64,000 nucleotides of DNA from Alphaproteobacteria bacterium (GTDB lineage: Bacteria > Pseudomonadota > Alphaproteobacteria > Micropepsales > Micropepsaceae): the NCBI GenBank assembly GCA_019247845.1, contig JAFBAL010000018.1, positions 44,333 to 108,332 on the forward strand, in the 5' to 3' direction. The notes below the pieces were generated by a model. The model saw only the letters and a list, made by a program, of their open reading frames with translations. It was not told where the DNA came from and did not search any database. This document shows positions 1 to 8,291 of the stretch, one piece after another. Position numbers and translations under genes: made by a program. Numbering within the stretch: position 1 is the stretch's first letter; every line of letters begins with the position of its first letter.

Positions 1-801
1 CTGATTGGCCTCGGCGAGCAGCATGCGCCCGGGATAGTGCGCATCGACCTCGGCGCGGATGCGCTTCAGGATGGCGTGCGTCTCGGGCAGGTTCTCGTTG
101 TTGGTGCCCTCGCGTTCGACCAGATAGGGCACGGCATCGAGGCGCAGCCCGTCCACGCCCATGTCGAGCCAGAAGCGCATGACCGACAGCGCCTCTTCGA
201 GCACGGCCGGATTGTCGAAGTTCAGGTCCGGCTGATGCGAGTAGAAGCGGTGCCAGTAATAGGCGCCCGCCTCCTCGTCCCAGGTCCAGTTCGACTTTTC
301 GGTGTCGAGGAAGATGATGCGCGTGCCGGCGTAGCGCTTGTCGGTGTCGGACCAGACATAGAAGTCGCGCTCGGGCGAGCCGGGCGGCGCTTTGCGCGCG
401 CGCTGGAACCAGGGGTGCCGATCCGACGTGTGGTTCAGCACCAGCTCGGTGATGACCCGCATGCCCTTGTTGTGCGCCAAGTCGATGAAGCGGCGCACGT
501 CGTCGATCGTACCGTAGTCCGGGTGCACGCCGCGATAATCCGCAATGTCGTACCCATCGTCGCGCCGTGGCGAGGGATAGAACGGCAGCAGCCAGATCGC
601 GGTGACGCCTAGCTCCGCCAAATAGTCGAGCCTGTCGATCAGCCCCGGGAAGTCGCCGACACCGTCGTTGTTGGAATCCGCGAACGACTTGACGTGCAGC
701 TGATAGATAACCGCGTCCTTGTACCACAGCGGATCGTTGGCGCGCTCTGCGATTGCCACCTCCTCGGCACGGGCAAGATGCATGTCTTCGCGGACGTTCA
801 T
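1..801 (-). CDS. treS: Trehalose synthase (maltose alpha-D-glucosyltransferase), N-terminal part
   Basis: This GH13 enzyme interconverts maltose and trehalose in the cytoplasm and feeds maltose toward the GlgE glucan pathway. The first 267 codons are present; the gene runs off the left edge of the window. Visible GH13 features include the [14 protein letters not shown] strand near residue 35, the [13 protein letters not shown] region and the nucleophile segment [10 protein letters not shown] followed by [13 protein letters not shown], which is typical of TreS. The ATG directly abuts the TGA of glgE (TGAATG), so the two genes are translationally coupled. I am confident of the family; the C-terminal part, and any fused maltokinase domain, cannot be seen. 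Confidence 0.93.
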   Translation of the reverse strand, partial: MNVREDMHLARAEEVAIAERANDPLWYKDAVIYQLHVKSFADSNNDGVGDFPGLIDRLDYLAELGVTAIWLLPFYPSPRRDDGYDIADYRGVHPDYGTIDDVRRFIDLAHNKGMRVITELVLNHTSDRHPWFQRARKAPPGSPERDFYVWSDTDKRYAGTRIIFLDTEKSNWTWDEEAGAYYWHRFYSHQPDLNFDNPAVLEEALSVMRFWLDMGVDGLRLDAVPYLVEREGTNNENLPETHAILKRIRAEVDAHYPGRMLLAEANQ

Positions 802-3660
802 TCACTGATCCTCCGCCGGACAGACGCGCCAGATGACGTAAGGCGCGTCGGGCGTCAGACGCAGGTGCTGGACCTTGCCGCGCCGGACAAAATGGCGGCC
901 GGTGAGCAGGTCTTCGACGAACAGCGCGCCGTTGTCCGGAAGCCGCCACTCCCAGACTGGAATCTCGAAGTCGCACTCCTGTGCGGCATGTGGATCGAGG
1001 TTGATCGCGACGAGGATGCGGCTGGTCTCGTCCGGCGCGCGCTTGCCGTAGTAGAGGATGCTCGGGTTGAAGGCGTTGTAGAACGTGACGCCAAGATGGC
1101 TCTGCAGCGCCGGATGCGCCTTGCGCAGCCGGTTGAGGGTCGCGATCTCGGACTTGATATTGCCGGGCGCGGCCCAGTCGCGATGCTTGATCTCGTATTT
1201 CTCGGAATCGAGATATTCCTCACGGCCGGGAAGTGCTGCCGACTCGCAGAGCTCGAAGCCCGAATAGATGCCCCACAGTCCGGACAGCGTCGCCGCAAGC
1301 GCTGCACGGATGAGAAAGCCCGCCCGCCCGGACGTCTGAAGGAAGATGGGATTGATGTCCGGCGTGTTGACGAAAAAATGCGGGCGAAAGAAGTCCTTGA
1401 CCCGAGGATCGTTCAATTCCTGAACATATTTCGTCAGTTCGTCCTTGGTATTGCGCCAGGTGAAGTAGGTATAGGACTGCGTGAAGCCGATCTTCGCCAG
1501 GTGGTACATGATCTTCGGCCGCGTGAAAGCCTCGGCAAGGAAGATCACATCGGGATCGGTGGCGCGGATGCTTTCGATCAGCCACTCCCAGAAGCCGAAG
1601 GGCTTGGTATGCGGATTGTCGACACGGAAGATGCGCACGCCCTCGCCGGCCCAGAACCGAACGATGTCGCGCAGCGCGGTCCATAGCCCGGGCACCGCGT
1701 CCTTGGCGTAGAAATCGACGTTGACGATGTCCTCGTAGAGCTTTGGCGGGTTTTCGGCATATTTGATCGAACCGTCAGCGCGCCAATCGAACCAACCCGG
1801 GTGCTGCTTCAGCCAGGGATGATCGGGTGAGCACTGCACGGCGAAGTCGAGCGCGATCTCGAGGCCATGATCGCGCGCCGCGGCGACCAGCGCGCGGAAA
1901 TCGTCGAGCGTCCCAAGCTCGGGATGAAGCGCTTCGTGTCCGCCTTCGCCGGATCCGATGGCGTAGACGCTGCCCGGATCACCAGGAGCCGCGACGAGCG
2001 CGTTGTTGCGACCCTTGCGGTTGGTCTTGCCGATCGGATGGATCGGCGGGAAATAGAGCACGTCGAAGCCCATCTCGCGGATATCGGGCAGCCGCGCGAT
2101 CGCGTCGCGCAACGTGCCATGGCGCGCCGCGCTTTCGCCTTGCGATCTTGGAAATAGCTCGTACCAGCTTGCGAAAGCCGCTTCCGGGCGGTCCGCATCG
2201 ATGGCATAGGTTCCACTGCGAGCGAGAAATTGGCGCGCTTCGATCCGACGCATCGCTTCGATGGTTTCCGGCGCGAGAAGCACAGCCGGATCGGGAGCCG
2301 AAACACCCAGTGTCCGACGCACGAGAGTCTCGCCTTCGCGCAGATCCAGCGTGAGGTCGCGGCCGGCCTCGCGCTTCTTTGCCAGGTCGCGCGCGAAGCC
2401 GCCATAGCGGTCGATCCAGGCCTCGATCGCGAACACGTGCCGGCCGATGCGGTCGAGGGCGAACGACGCGCGCCAACGGTCGTTCTCGACATGGCGCATG
2501 GGGATGCGCCGGTCGCCATGCACCAGCTCGGCCGCGATCAGCGGATGGCCGTCGGTGAAGATATCGGCCTCGACCACGACCGTATCTCCGACAATGCGCT
2601 TCGCTGCATGGCGGCCATCGTCGACCGAGGGCGTGACGCTCGCGATGACGATACGGGGCTTTTCGGGGTCGAGTTTCGGAGGCTCGCGGCGGAGAGGCGC
2701 ACGGCGCTGTACATGCAAGAGACGCACGTCATTCGGGCCGAGCGCCCGGCCCTCGGGTATGTCCCAATCCTCGACCGGCCCCGGCTGCGGACACACGATG
2801 TCGGTGGGATTTGTGATGGCGATCAGGGCTTGCCGTGCAACACGCTGATCGGCTTCCCGCGTGCGGATCAGGATCGCGCCATGCTGCGACAGCGCGCCGG
2901 GCTGGGCCAGAATCGCATCCGGGGCGACCAAGGTATTGGTCGAGGAGATGCAGGCATCGCTCTCGTCGCCGCTTGCGAACTCGGCCGGCATCCAGATGCC
3001 GGAGCCCGCCACCGCAGCGACGGCATAGCTTGCCTGCCGCGTGCCGTCCGCCGCCACGCGCGCGAGCACGGGCGCGACGCGAACCGCCGCTCGATATTCC
3101 TCGACCAGCCACGGCTCGCGAAAGTCCCACCAGGCCAGCGACGAGAGGCAATAGGCGAAGCCGCAGCCCTCGAGCGCCGAAAGCACCTCGCGCGTGAGGC
3201 CGGCGATATCGGCGATGAAGATCGAGCCATCGAGCTCGCCGGTCAACGCGCGCCACAGCGCCGGCGGTAGACGCTGCGGATGGCGCATGCGGAAGCCGCT
3301 CACGCCTTGGGCAGCGAGGGTCGACAGACGATCCCGCCAATGCGCGGCGAACGCATCCGGCGCGGCGTAGAGGCGCGCGAGGGCTCGCCCTTTCAATTCG
3401 AACGGACACCGCGGATCGACCGCGGGCGCCGAGCCTCCCTCGTGTCGTATCGCGAACCAATCCGGATGTGCCAGGACGAAAGGATCATCGGTCGAGGTTT
3501 CCGACAGATCGATGTTCGCGATCGCCGGCAACCCGCATCCAACCAGCGCGACCGCGTCATCGCCCGCGAGATGATCAAATGATAAGTCGCGCGCGCGCGC
3601 GGCAGCGATGCGCAAATCCCATTGCGCCGCTCCGAGATCGCAGATCCGCGGTGACGACAT
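802..3660 (-). CDS. glgE: Alpha-1,4-glucan:maltose-1-phosphate maltosyltransferase with extra N-terminal domain
   Basis: GlgE extends alpha-1,4-glucans with maltosyl units from maltose-1-phosphate. The C-terminal two thirds is a complete GlgE: the signature DVLYFPPIHPIGKTNRKG at residues 533-550, the nucleophile Asp681 in FRVDNPHTKP and the general acid Glu710 in FLAEAF. The protein is 952 residues, against roughly 660-700 for the actinobacterial type. About 325 extra N-terminal residues look like a second, degenerate GH13-like barrel (it has a segment ending in GFRMRHPQRLPP but no obvious catalytic acid pair). The start at 3660 lies about 32 bases after the expected transcription start of a general-stress promoter. 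treS follows without a gap. Confidence 0.95.
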   Translation of the reverse strand: MSSPRICDLGAAQWDLRIAAARARDLSFDHLAGDDAVALVGCGLPAIANIDLSETSTDDPFVLAHPDWFAIRHEGGSAPAVDPRCPFELKGRALARLYAAPDAFAAHWRDRLSTLAAQGVSGFRMRHPQRLPPALWRALTGELDGSIFIADIAGLTREVLSALEGCGFAYCLSSLAWWDFREPWLVEEYRAAVRVAPVLARVAADGTRQASYAVAAVAGSGIWMPAEFASGDESDACISSTNTLVAPDAILAQPGALSQHGAILIRTREADQRVARQALIAITNPTDIVCPQPGPVEDWDIPEGRALGPNDVRLLHVQRRAPLRREPPKLDPEKPRIVIASVTPSVDDGRHAAKRIVGDTVVVEADIFTDGHPLIAAELVHGDRRIPMRHVENDRWRASFALDRIGRHVFAIEAWIDRYGGFARDLAKKREAGRDLTLDLREGETLVRRTLGVSAPDPAVLLAPETIEAMRRIEARQFLARSGTYAIDADRPEAAFASWYELFPRSQGESAARHGTLRDAIARLPDIREMGFDVLYFPPIHPIGKTNRKGRNNALVAAPGDPGSVYAIGSGEGGHEALHPELGTLDDFRALVAAARDHGLEIALDFAVQCSPDHPWLKQHPGWFDWRADGSIKYAENPPKLYEDIVNVDFYAKDAVPGLWTALRDIVRFWAGEGVRIFRVDNPHTKPFGFWEWLIESIRATDPDVIFLAEAFTRPKIMYHLAKIGFTQSYTYFTWRNTKDELTKYVQELNDPRVKDFFRPHFFVNTPDINPIFLQTSGRAGFLIRAALAATLSGLWGIYSGFELCESAALPGREEYLDSEKYEIKHRDWAAPGNIKSEIATLNRLRKAHPALQSHLGVTFYNAFNPSILYYGKRAPDETSRILVAINLDPHAAQECDFEIPVWEWRLPDNGALFVEDLLTGRHFVRRGKVQHLRLTPDAPYVIWRVCPAEDQ

Positions 3661-3698
3661 GAAAAGCCCTGGCGTGCGAACGATTTCGACTGGGGGGC

Positions 3699-3723
3699 AA
3701 CGTCAGCGATTTGCGAAAGTTCC
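3699..3723 (-). promoter_or_regulatory. EcfG-type (general stress response) promoter for glgE-treS
   Basis: On the minus strand the sequence reads GGAAC (3723-3719), 16 bases, then CGTT (3702-3699). This matches the known alphaproteobacterial sigma-EcfG consensus GGAAC-N16/17-CGTT exactly, and lies about 39-63 bases upstream of the glgE ATG. Trehalose metabolism genes are common members of that regulon, which fits. A sigma-EcfG gene is not in the window, so regulation is inferred. Confidence 0.75.
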
Positions 3724-3768
3724 CGCGGGAACCCGTTGCACCAAGTTCCCGCTGGAACTCATTGCGCT
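3717..3768. repeat. Tandem 26-bp repeat holding GTTCCCGCGGGAAC palindrome
   Basis: Two directly adjacent 26-bp units (3717-3742 and 3743-3768) are identical at 21 positions. The first contains a perfect 14-bp palindrome GTTCCCGCGGGAAC, the second the same with one change. They lie between the divergent glgE and mechanosensitive channel genes. The leftmost GTTCC is the -35 element of the glgE promoter on the minus strand. GGAAC on the plus strand at 3728 and 3754 has no clear CGTT at the correct distance, so a matching rightward promoter is not established. Confidence 0.7.
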
Positions 3769-3812
3769 ATCGGACCTTTTAGTGTTCGGCGGGAGGCTGG
3801 AGCGTAAACGGT

Positions 3813-4916
3813 ATGGCGGAAAACAGACTCCTGCTCGATCTCTTTCCCTGGGCGCCGCGGCCGTTGATCGTGCTCGCTCTGTTCGCGGCGGCCGTCACGG
3901 TCGCCGTGGCGGTTCATTCGCTGGTCTGGGCCGTGTTCAAGCGCTTCTTCAGCGCGCGCTATCCGCTTCTGCACGACATCGGGCGCCGCACGCATGGGAT
4001 TACCCGCTTCGCGGTGATCATGGTGTCGCTCGGCATCGCGGTGCCGGTCGCGCCGCTGCACCCGACAGTTGCAGAGGGCGCGAACCGCGCGCTCCTCGCG
4101 GCTTTCATCGTCTTCCTGGGATGGCTCGCGATCGTTGCGGCCAATTTCCTGATGGACCGCTATATCGACCGGTTCAAGCTGGACGTGACGGACAATCTTC
4201 TGGCGCGCAAGGCGGTGACGCAGGTCAGGCTGCTCAAGCGCGCCATCGGTGTCGTCATCGTCATCGTGACCGCCAGCCTCGCGCTGATGTCGTTCGACTC
4301 CGTGCGCGAGTTCGGCGTCAGCCTGTTCGCCTCGGCCGGGATCGCCGGCATCGCCGTGGGCCTGGCCGCACGGCCGCTGCTGGAAAACCTGTTCGCCGGC
4401 ATACAGCTCGCCATCACCCAACCCATCCGGCTCGACGATGCGCTGATCGTCGAGGGCGAGTTCGGCAAGGTGGAAGAGATCACCTCGACCTATGTCGTGC
4501 TCAAGCTCTGGGACTGGCGGCGGATGATCGTTCCCTTGAGCTATTTCTTCGACAAGCCGTTCCAGAACTGGACGCGCAGCTCGGCCTCGCTGATCGGCAC
4601 CGTGCTGGTCTATGTGGACTACACGGCACCGGTGGACCAGATCCGGCAGAAGCTGACCGAGATCGTCAAGCAATCCAAACTGTGGGACGGCCAGGTCGTG
4701 AACCTGCAGGTCAACAATGTGACGGAGAGCGTCATCGAGCTGCGCGCGCTGGTCAGCGCCCGCAATTCCGGGTCGGTCGCCGACCTGCGCGCCGAGGTTC
4801 GCGAGAAGCTCGTCGCCTATCTGCAGCAGGAGCTGCCCTGGGCGTTGCCGACATCCCGCCAACGCTCGATTGCGGTGGAAGACCCGCGGCCCCGGCGGCG
4901 GGTCGCCAGCGCATGA
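3813..4916 (+). CDS. MscS-family mechanosensitive ion channel
   Basis: A 367-residue inner-membrane channel predicted to release solutes on osmotic downshift. Three or four hydrophobic segments occupy residues 1-190. The family-typical pore-lining region is the Ala/Gly-rich stretch LFASAGIAGIAVGLAARPLLEN (broken here after LFASAGIAGI), followed by the beta-domain segment AGIQLAITQPIRLDDALIVE and EGEFGKVEEITSTYV. The stop overlaps the start of otsB (ATGA), so it is co-transcribed with trehalose phosphate phosphatase, linking an osmotic valve to an osmolyte gene. Upstream is the shared divergent region with glgE. Confidence 0.92.
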   Translation: MAENRLLLDLFPWAPRPLIVLALFAAAVTVAVAVHSLVWAVFKRFFSARYPLLHDIGRRTHGITRFAVIMVSLGIAVPVAPLHPTVAEGANRALLAAFIVFLGWLAIVAANFLMDRYIDRFKLDVTDNLLARKAVTQVRLLKRAIGVVIVIVTASLALMSFDSVREFGVSLFASAGIAGIAVGLAARPLLENLFAGIQLAITQPIRLDDALIVEGEFGKVEEITSTYVVLKLWDWRRMIVPLSYFFDKPFQNWTRSSASLIGTVLVYVDYTAPVDQIRQKLTEIVKQSKLWDGQVVNLQVNNVTESVIELRALVSARNSGSVADLRAEVREKLVAYLQQELPWALPTSRQRSIAVEDPRPRRRVASA

Positions 4917-5659
4917 GCCCCTTGCCGACGCCGGACCTCGACCGCACGTCGCTGTTCCTGGATATCGACGGTACGCTGCTCGATATCGCGGCGACGCCGC
5001 ATGCCGTGCTCGTCCCAACGCAACTGATCGAAGACCTTGGGCAGCTGCGCGAGCGCTGCGGCGGCGCCTTGGCGCTGGTAAGCGGCCGCACGCTGGAGGA
5101 CATCGACAGGCTCTTCGCGCCTCTCAAGCTTCCTGCCGCCGGCGCGCATGGCACCCAGGTGCGGCCCGATCCGCAGGCGCCGATCGGTCATCTGACGCGG
5201 CCCATCCCGGCGGAGCTGCGCGCCCAATTCACCGCTCTCGCCGACCGGCCCGGCATGTTCATCGAGGACAAGGAAGTCACGCTGGCGCTCCATTACCGGC
5301 TCCTGGAAGACCCCACCCTTCCTGCCGACCGGGTGGCAACGGTCGAGGCCGCCGCCGCGAAGTGCGGCTTCTCGCTCCTGCACGGCAAAAAAGTCCTTGA
5401 GCTCAAGCCCATGGGCACGGACAAGGGCGCGGCCTTGCGCACTTTCATGACCAAGCCGCCATTCCTGGGCCGCACGCCGTTGTTCGCAGGCGACGACGTG
5501 ACCGACGGCTATGCGTTTTCGGTCCTGGGCGGCTTGGACGGCATCGGCATATCGGTCGGCCAGAGCTTTCCCGGCGCGGCCTATCGAGTCGAAACGCCGG
5601 GCGAGCTGCGCCGGTGGCTGCACGGGTTGTTGGAACCGCGCGCAGCCGTGGATCGTTGA
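4913..5659 (+). CDS. otsB: Trehalose-6-phosphate phosphatase
   Basis: Dephosphorylates trehalose-6-phosphate to trehalose. The 248-residue protein has the HAD motif I FLDIDGTLLD with nucleophile Asp17 and Asp19, SGRTLEDIDRLF, the substrate-cap region around GAHG and VLELKPMGTDKGAAL, and motif III/IV FAGDDVTDGYAF. Length is normal for OtsB. The ATG at 4913 was chosen because it gives a 4-base ATGA overlap with the channel gene; the same frame is open much further upstream but that part is antisense to glgE and out of frame with the channel. No otsA is visible, so the T6P synthase must lie elsewhere. Confidence 0.95.
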   Translation: MSPLPTPDLDRTSLFLDIDGTLLDIAATPHAVLVPTQLIEDLGQLRERCGGALALVSGRTLEDIDRLFAPLKLPAAGAHGTQVRPDPQAPIGHLTRPIPAELRAQFTALADRPGMFIEDKEVTLALHYRLLEDPTLPADRVATVEAAAAKCGFSLLHGKKVLELKPMGTDKGAALRTFMTKPPFLGRTPLFAGDDVTDGYAFSVLGGLDGIGISVGQSFPGAAYRVETPGELRRWLHGLLEPRAAVDR

Positions 5660-5665
5660 GCCTTG

Positions 5666-6733
5666 ATGAGCGAGGGCGGGACCGAACAAAGAGCTTTGCT
5701 ATGCGGCCACGGAAGCACGCGGCTGTCCAGGGTCGACATCCTTTCCTACAACATGGAGCTCAAGGACAATGGCGGCTTCCTGGGGGACCGTGCGAGCAAG
5801 AAAGCGCTTGCGGCAATCCTCGACAAGGCACGCAAGCCTCTGATCAAGGAGGGACGCGATCCGTTCGACGAGCGGCCCAGCACCGACATCGGAAAGAAAG
5901 AGCTGGACCGCGCGCTCGAAAAAGGCGACGCGGAGACGGCCGGCCTTATCCACACCGTCGTTGAGGAATTTTCCCAGGAATTGGCCTTCGTGGTCCGCCG
6001 GTTCCTGAAAGAAAAGAATTGGAAGGACGTCGAGCGCATCGCGGTCGGCGGCGGCATGCGGGGCCACCGCATCGGCGAGCTGGCGGTCGGACGCTTGTCG
6101 GCGCTGCTCAAAGCCGAAAAGATCGACGTCGAGGTCGTCCCCATCGCCAACGATCCGGACGATGCAGGCTTGCTGGGCGCGGTTCATCTGGCGCCGGAAT
6201 GGGTCTTCAAAGGTCACGACGCCATCATCGCCATCGACATCGGCGGGACCAACATGCGCGTGGGCGTGGTGACGTTCGACCTGAAAAAGTCTCCGGGGTT
6301 TGCAGGCGCAGCCGTCGCCGAACGCGAAATCTGGTGCCATGCCGATGACGACACGACGCGCGACAAGGCCGTGGACGCCCTTGTCGAGATGATCGGCGGC
6401 AGCGTTCGAAAGGCTGAAAAAGCCAAGCTCAAGCTCGCGCCTTTCGTCGGTATCGGGTGTCCGGGGATCGTGAAGGCCGATGGATCGATCGACCGCGGCA
6501 CGCAGAACCTTCCCGGCAACTGGGCGAGCTCGCGCTTCAATCTTCCGCAACGTATCGCCGAAGCTCTTCCGCTGATCGGCGGATACGATACACAGGTCGT
6601 CCTTCACAACGACGCCGTCGTGCAGGGTCTGAGCGAGATCCCGAATATGACGGATGTGCAAAACTGGGGAATCCTGACGCTCGGCACCGGTCTGGGGAAT
6701 GCCTGCTTCGCAAACCGGATCATCAAAAGCTAA
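5666..6733 (+). CDS. ROK-family sugar kinase-like protein with circularly permuted lobes
   Basis: A 355-residue protein in which ROK motifs occur in an unusual order. What is normally the C-terminal lobe comes first: an Ala-rich helical region (40-125), the adenosine-site motif AVGGGMRG (126-133) and DDAGLLGAVHLA (165-176). The usual N-terminal lobe follows: phosphate-1 motif DIGGTN (191-196), GIGCPG (262-267), NLPGNW, catalytic Asp316 in HNDAVVQGLSE and phosphate-2 motif TLGTGLG (338-344), after which the protein ends. The zinc motif CxCGxxGC of classical ROK proteins is absent. By position among otsB and glgA it may be a glucokinase or regulatory kinase; substrate unknown. ATG 5666 preferred over TTG 5663. 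Confidence 0.75.
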   Translation: MSEGGTEQRALLCGHGSTRLSRVDILSYNMELKDNGGFLGDRASKKALAAILDKARKPLIKEGRDPFDERPSTDIGKKELDRALEKGDAETAGLIHTVVEEFSQELAFVVRRFLKEKNWKDVERIAVGGGMRGHRIGELAVGRLSALLKAEKIDVEVVPIANDPDDAGLLGAVHLAPEWVFKGHDAIIAIDIGGTNMRVGVVTFDLKKSPGFAGAAVAEREIWCHADDDTTRDKAVDALVEMIGGSVRKAEKAKLKLAPFVGIGCPGIVKADGSIDRGTQNLPGNWASSRFNLPQRIAEALPLIGGYDTQVVLHNDAVVQGLSEIPNMTDVQNWGILTLGTGLGNACFANRIIKS

Positions 6734-6860
6734 GCCGAAGTCGCACAGAGATTCATCAATGTTATAGCCAAACGATTTTGCACGGTTTTTACCCTCCGAC
6801 CGTGAAACCGCCTTTGCATTGTTGCGTTCGCATGGCGGCAGTCGGAGTTCATTCACAGTC

Positions 6861-8273
6861 ATGCGCGTCCTGTTCGCTACCCCGGAAATGGAAGACTTCA
6901 TCAGCGTCGGCGGTCTCGCGGCCGTGTCCGCGGCGCTGCCGCGCGCGTTGAGGTCGCTCAGCGACATCCGCGTGATCATTCCGGGTTATCGCGAGGTCCT
7001 CCGGCGCCTGCAGCCGCTGGAGACCGTCGCGCATTGCGAAGCCGTCGCGGCGCTTCCGGCTTGCACATTGGCCCTGTCGAAGACGCATGACGGCTTGCCC
7101 GTCTATGTCGTCATCTGTTCGGAACTATACGAACGCGACGGCGGGCCTTACGGCGACGCCCACAACAAGGATTGGTCCGACAACGATATCCGCTTCGCCC
7201 GCTTCGCGTCCGTGACGGCGCAGTTGGCGGCCGGCCTGCTCGACCCGAACTGGAAGCCGGGGCTGGTCCACTGCAACGACTGGCAGTCCGCGCTCGTCCC
7301 GGCCTATCTCGCCTGGGACGGAGCTGCAGTGCCTACGGTGCTGACGATCCACAATCTCGCCTATCAAGGTCTGTTCGAGCCCGAAACATTGCAGCGCATC
7401 GGCGCGCCCGATAGCGCGTTCCATGTGGATGGACTCGAGTTCTACGGCAAAGCCTCCTTCCTGAAGGCAGGCTTGGTGTACGCCTCTCACCTGACCACCG
7501 TCAGCACAACCTATGCCCGCGAGATCACGACGGCCGAGCATGGATGCGGCCTGGAAGGATTGCTGCAGCGACGCGCCGACGCAAGGCAGTTGAGCGGAAT
7601 CCTCAACGGCATCGACGACAGCTGGGATCCGCGCACCTGCTCCGCGCTGGCGGCCCCCTTCGCATCCGGCGAATGGGACGCGAAGGACGCCAATGCCGAT
7701 CACGCCCGCAAGGAATTCGGGCTCGCGCTTTCGCGCGGCCCGTTGTTCGGCCTGGTCGCACGCCTCGTGCATCAGAAGGGGGTCGACCTCGTCCTTGCCG
7801 CCGCCGACACCGTCGTCAAGGCGGGCGGCCAGATCATCGTGACGGGAAAGGGCGAGCCGCGTTTCGAGAAAGCGCTCAAGGAGGCGGAGGCACGCAATCG
7901 CGAGAATTTTTCCGCCGCCATCCGCTTCGATGACGGAGAGGCCCGTCGCATTTTCGCCGGCAGCGATTTCACCTTGATGCCGTCGCGTTTCGAGCCGTGC
8001 GGCCTGAGCCAGATGTATGCGCAGCGTTTCGGCTCGCTGCCCATCGGTCGTGAGACCGGCGGTCTCACCGAGACGATCGTCGACGGCGAGACCGGGTTCC
8101 TGTTCTCGGAAGCTTCCGCAGAATCGCTTCTGGGCGGCATTTCGCGAGCCTTTGCGACCTTCCGCGCCAAGCACAGGCTCAACAGGATGCGTGCACGCGC
8201 GATGTCGCAGAATTTCGGATGGCGTCACTCCGCCCGCAATTACGGCCAGCTCTACAACAGTGTGGCAGCCTAG
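6861..8273 (+). CDS. glgA: Glycogen synthase (ADP-glucose type)
   Basis: Elongates alpha-1,4-glucan from nucleotide-glucose. The 470 residues show the GT5 layout: an N-terminal sugar-nucleotide loop, here PEMEDFISVGGLAAVS in place of the classical KTGGL (Lys is not conserved), VHCNDWQSALVPAYL, HNLAYQGLF, then the C-terminal Rossmann domain with RLVHQKGVDL and MPSRFEPCGLSQMYA. The Lys-to-Val change at the KxGGL motif (SVGGL) is worth noting because that Lys contacts the ADP-glucose phosphate. The 127-base gap upstream of the ATG contains no gene and no convincing ribosome-binding site; it includes a weak inverted repeat CACGGT-N12-ACCGTG near 6780. Confidence 0.88.
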   Translation: MRVLFATPEMEDFISVGGLAAVSAALPRALRSLSDIRVIIPGYREVLRRLQPLETVAHCEAVAALPACTLALSKTHDGLPVYVVICSELYERDGGPYGDAHNKDWSDNDIRFARFASVTAQLAAGLLDPNWKPGLVHCNDWQSALVPAYLAWDGAAVPTVLTIHNLAYQGLFEPETLQRIGAPDSAFHVDGLEFYGKASFLKAGLVYASHLTTVSTTYAREITTAEHGCGLEGLLQRRADARQLSGILNGIDDSWDPRTCSALAAPFASGEWDAKDANADHARKEFGLALSRGPLFGLVARLVHQKGVDLVLAAADTVVKAGGQIIVTGKGEPRFEKALKEAEARNRENFSAAIRFDDGEARRIFAGSDFTLMPSRFEPCGLSQMYAQRFGSLPIGRETGGLTETIVDGETGFLFSEASAESLLGGISRAFATFRAKHRLNRMRARAMSQNFGWRHSARNYGQLYNSVAA

Positions 8274-8291
8274 ATTTTCAGGAGTATGGAC

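Noticed and set aside
3754..3778. A rightward EcfG promoter for the channel gene from GGAAC at 3754
   Set aside because: At 16 or 17 bases the sequence reads CCTT or CTTT, not CGTT; GGAAC at 3728 has no CGTT either.
3608..4912. Upstream extension of the otsB frame to 3608
   Set aside because: This part overlaps the glgE promoter and the channel gene in another frame and has no domain; the ATGA overlap at 4913 explains the real start.
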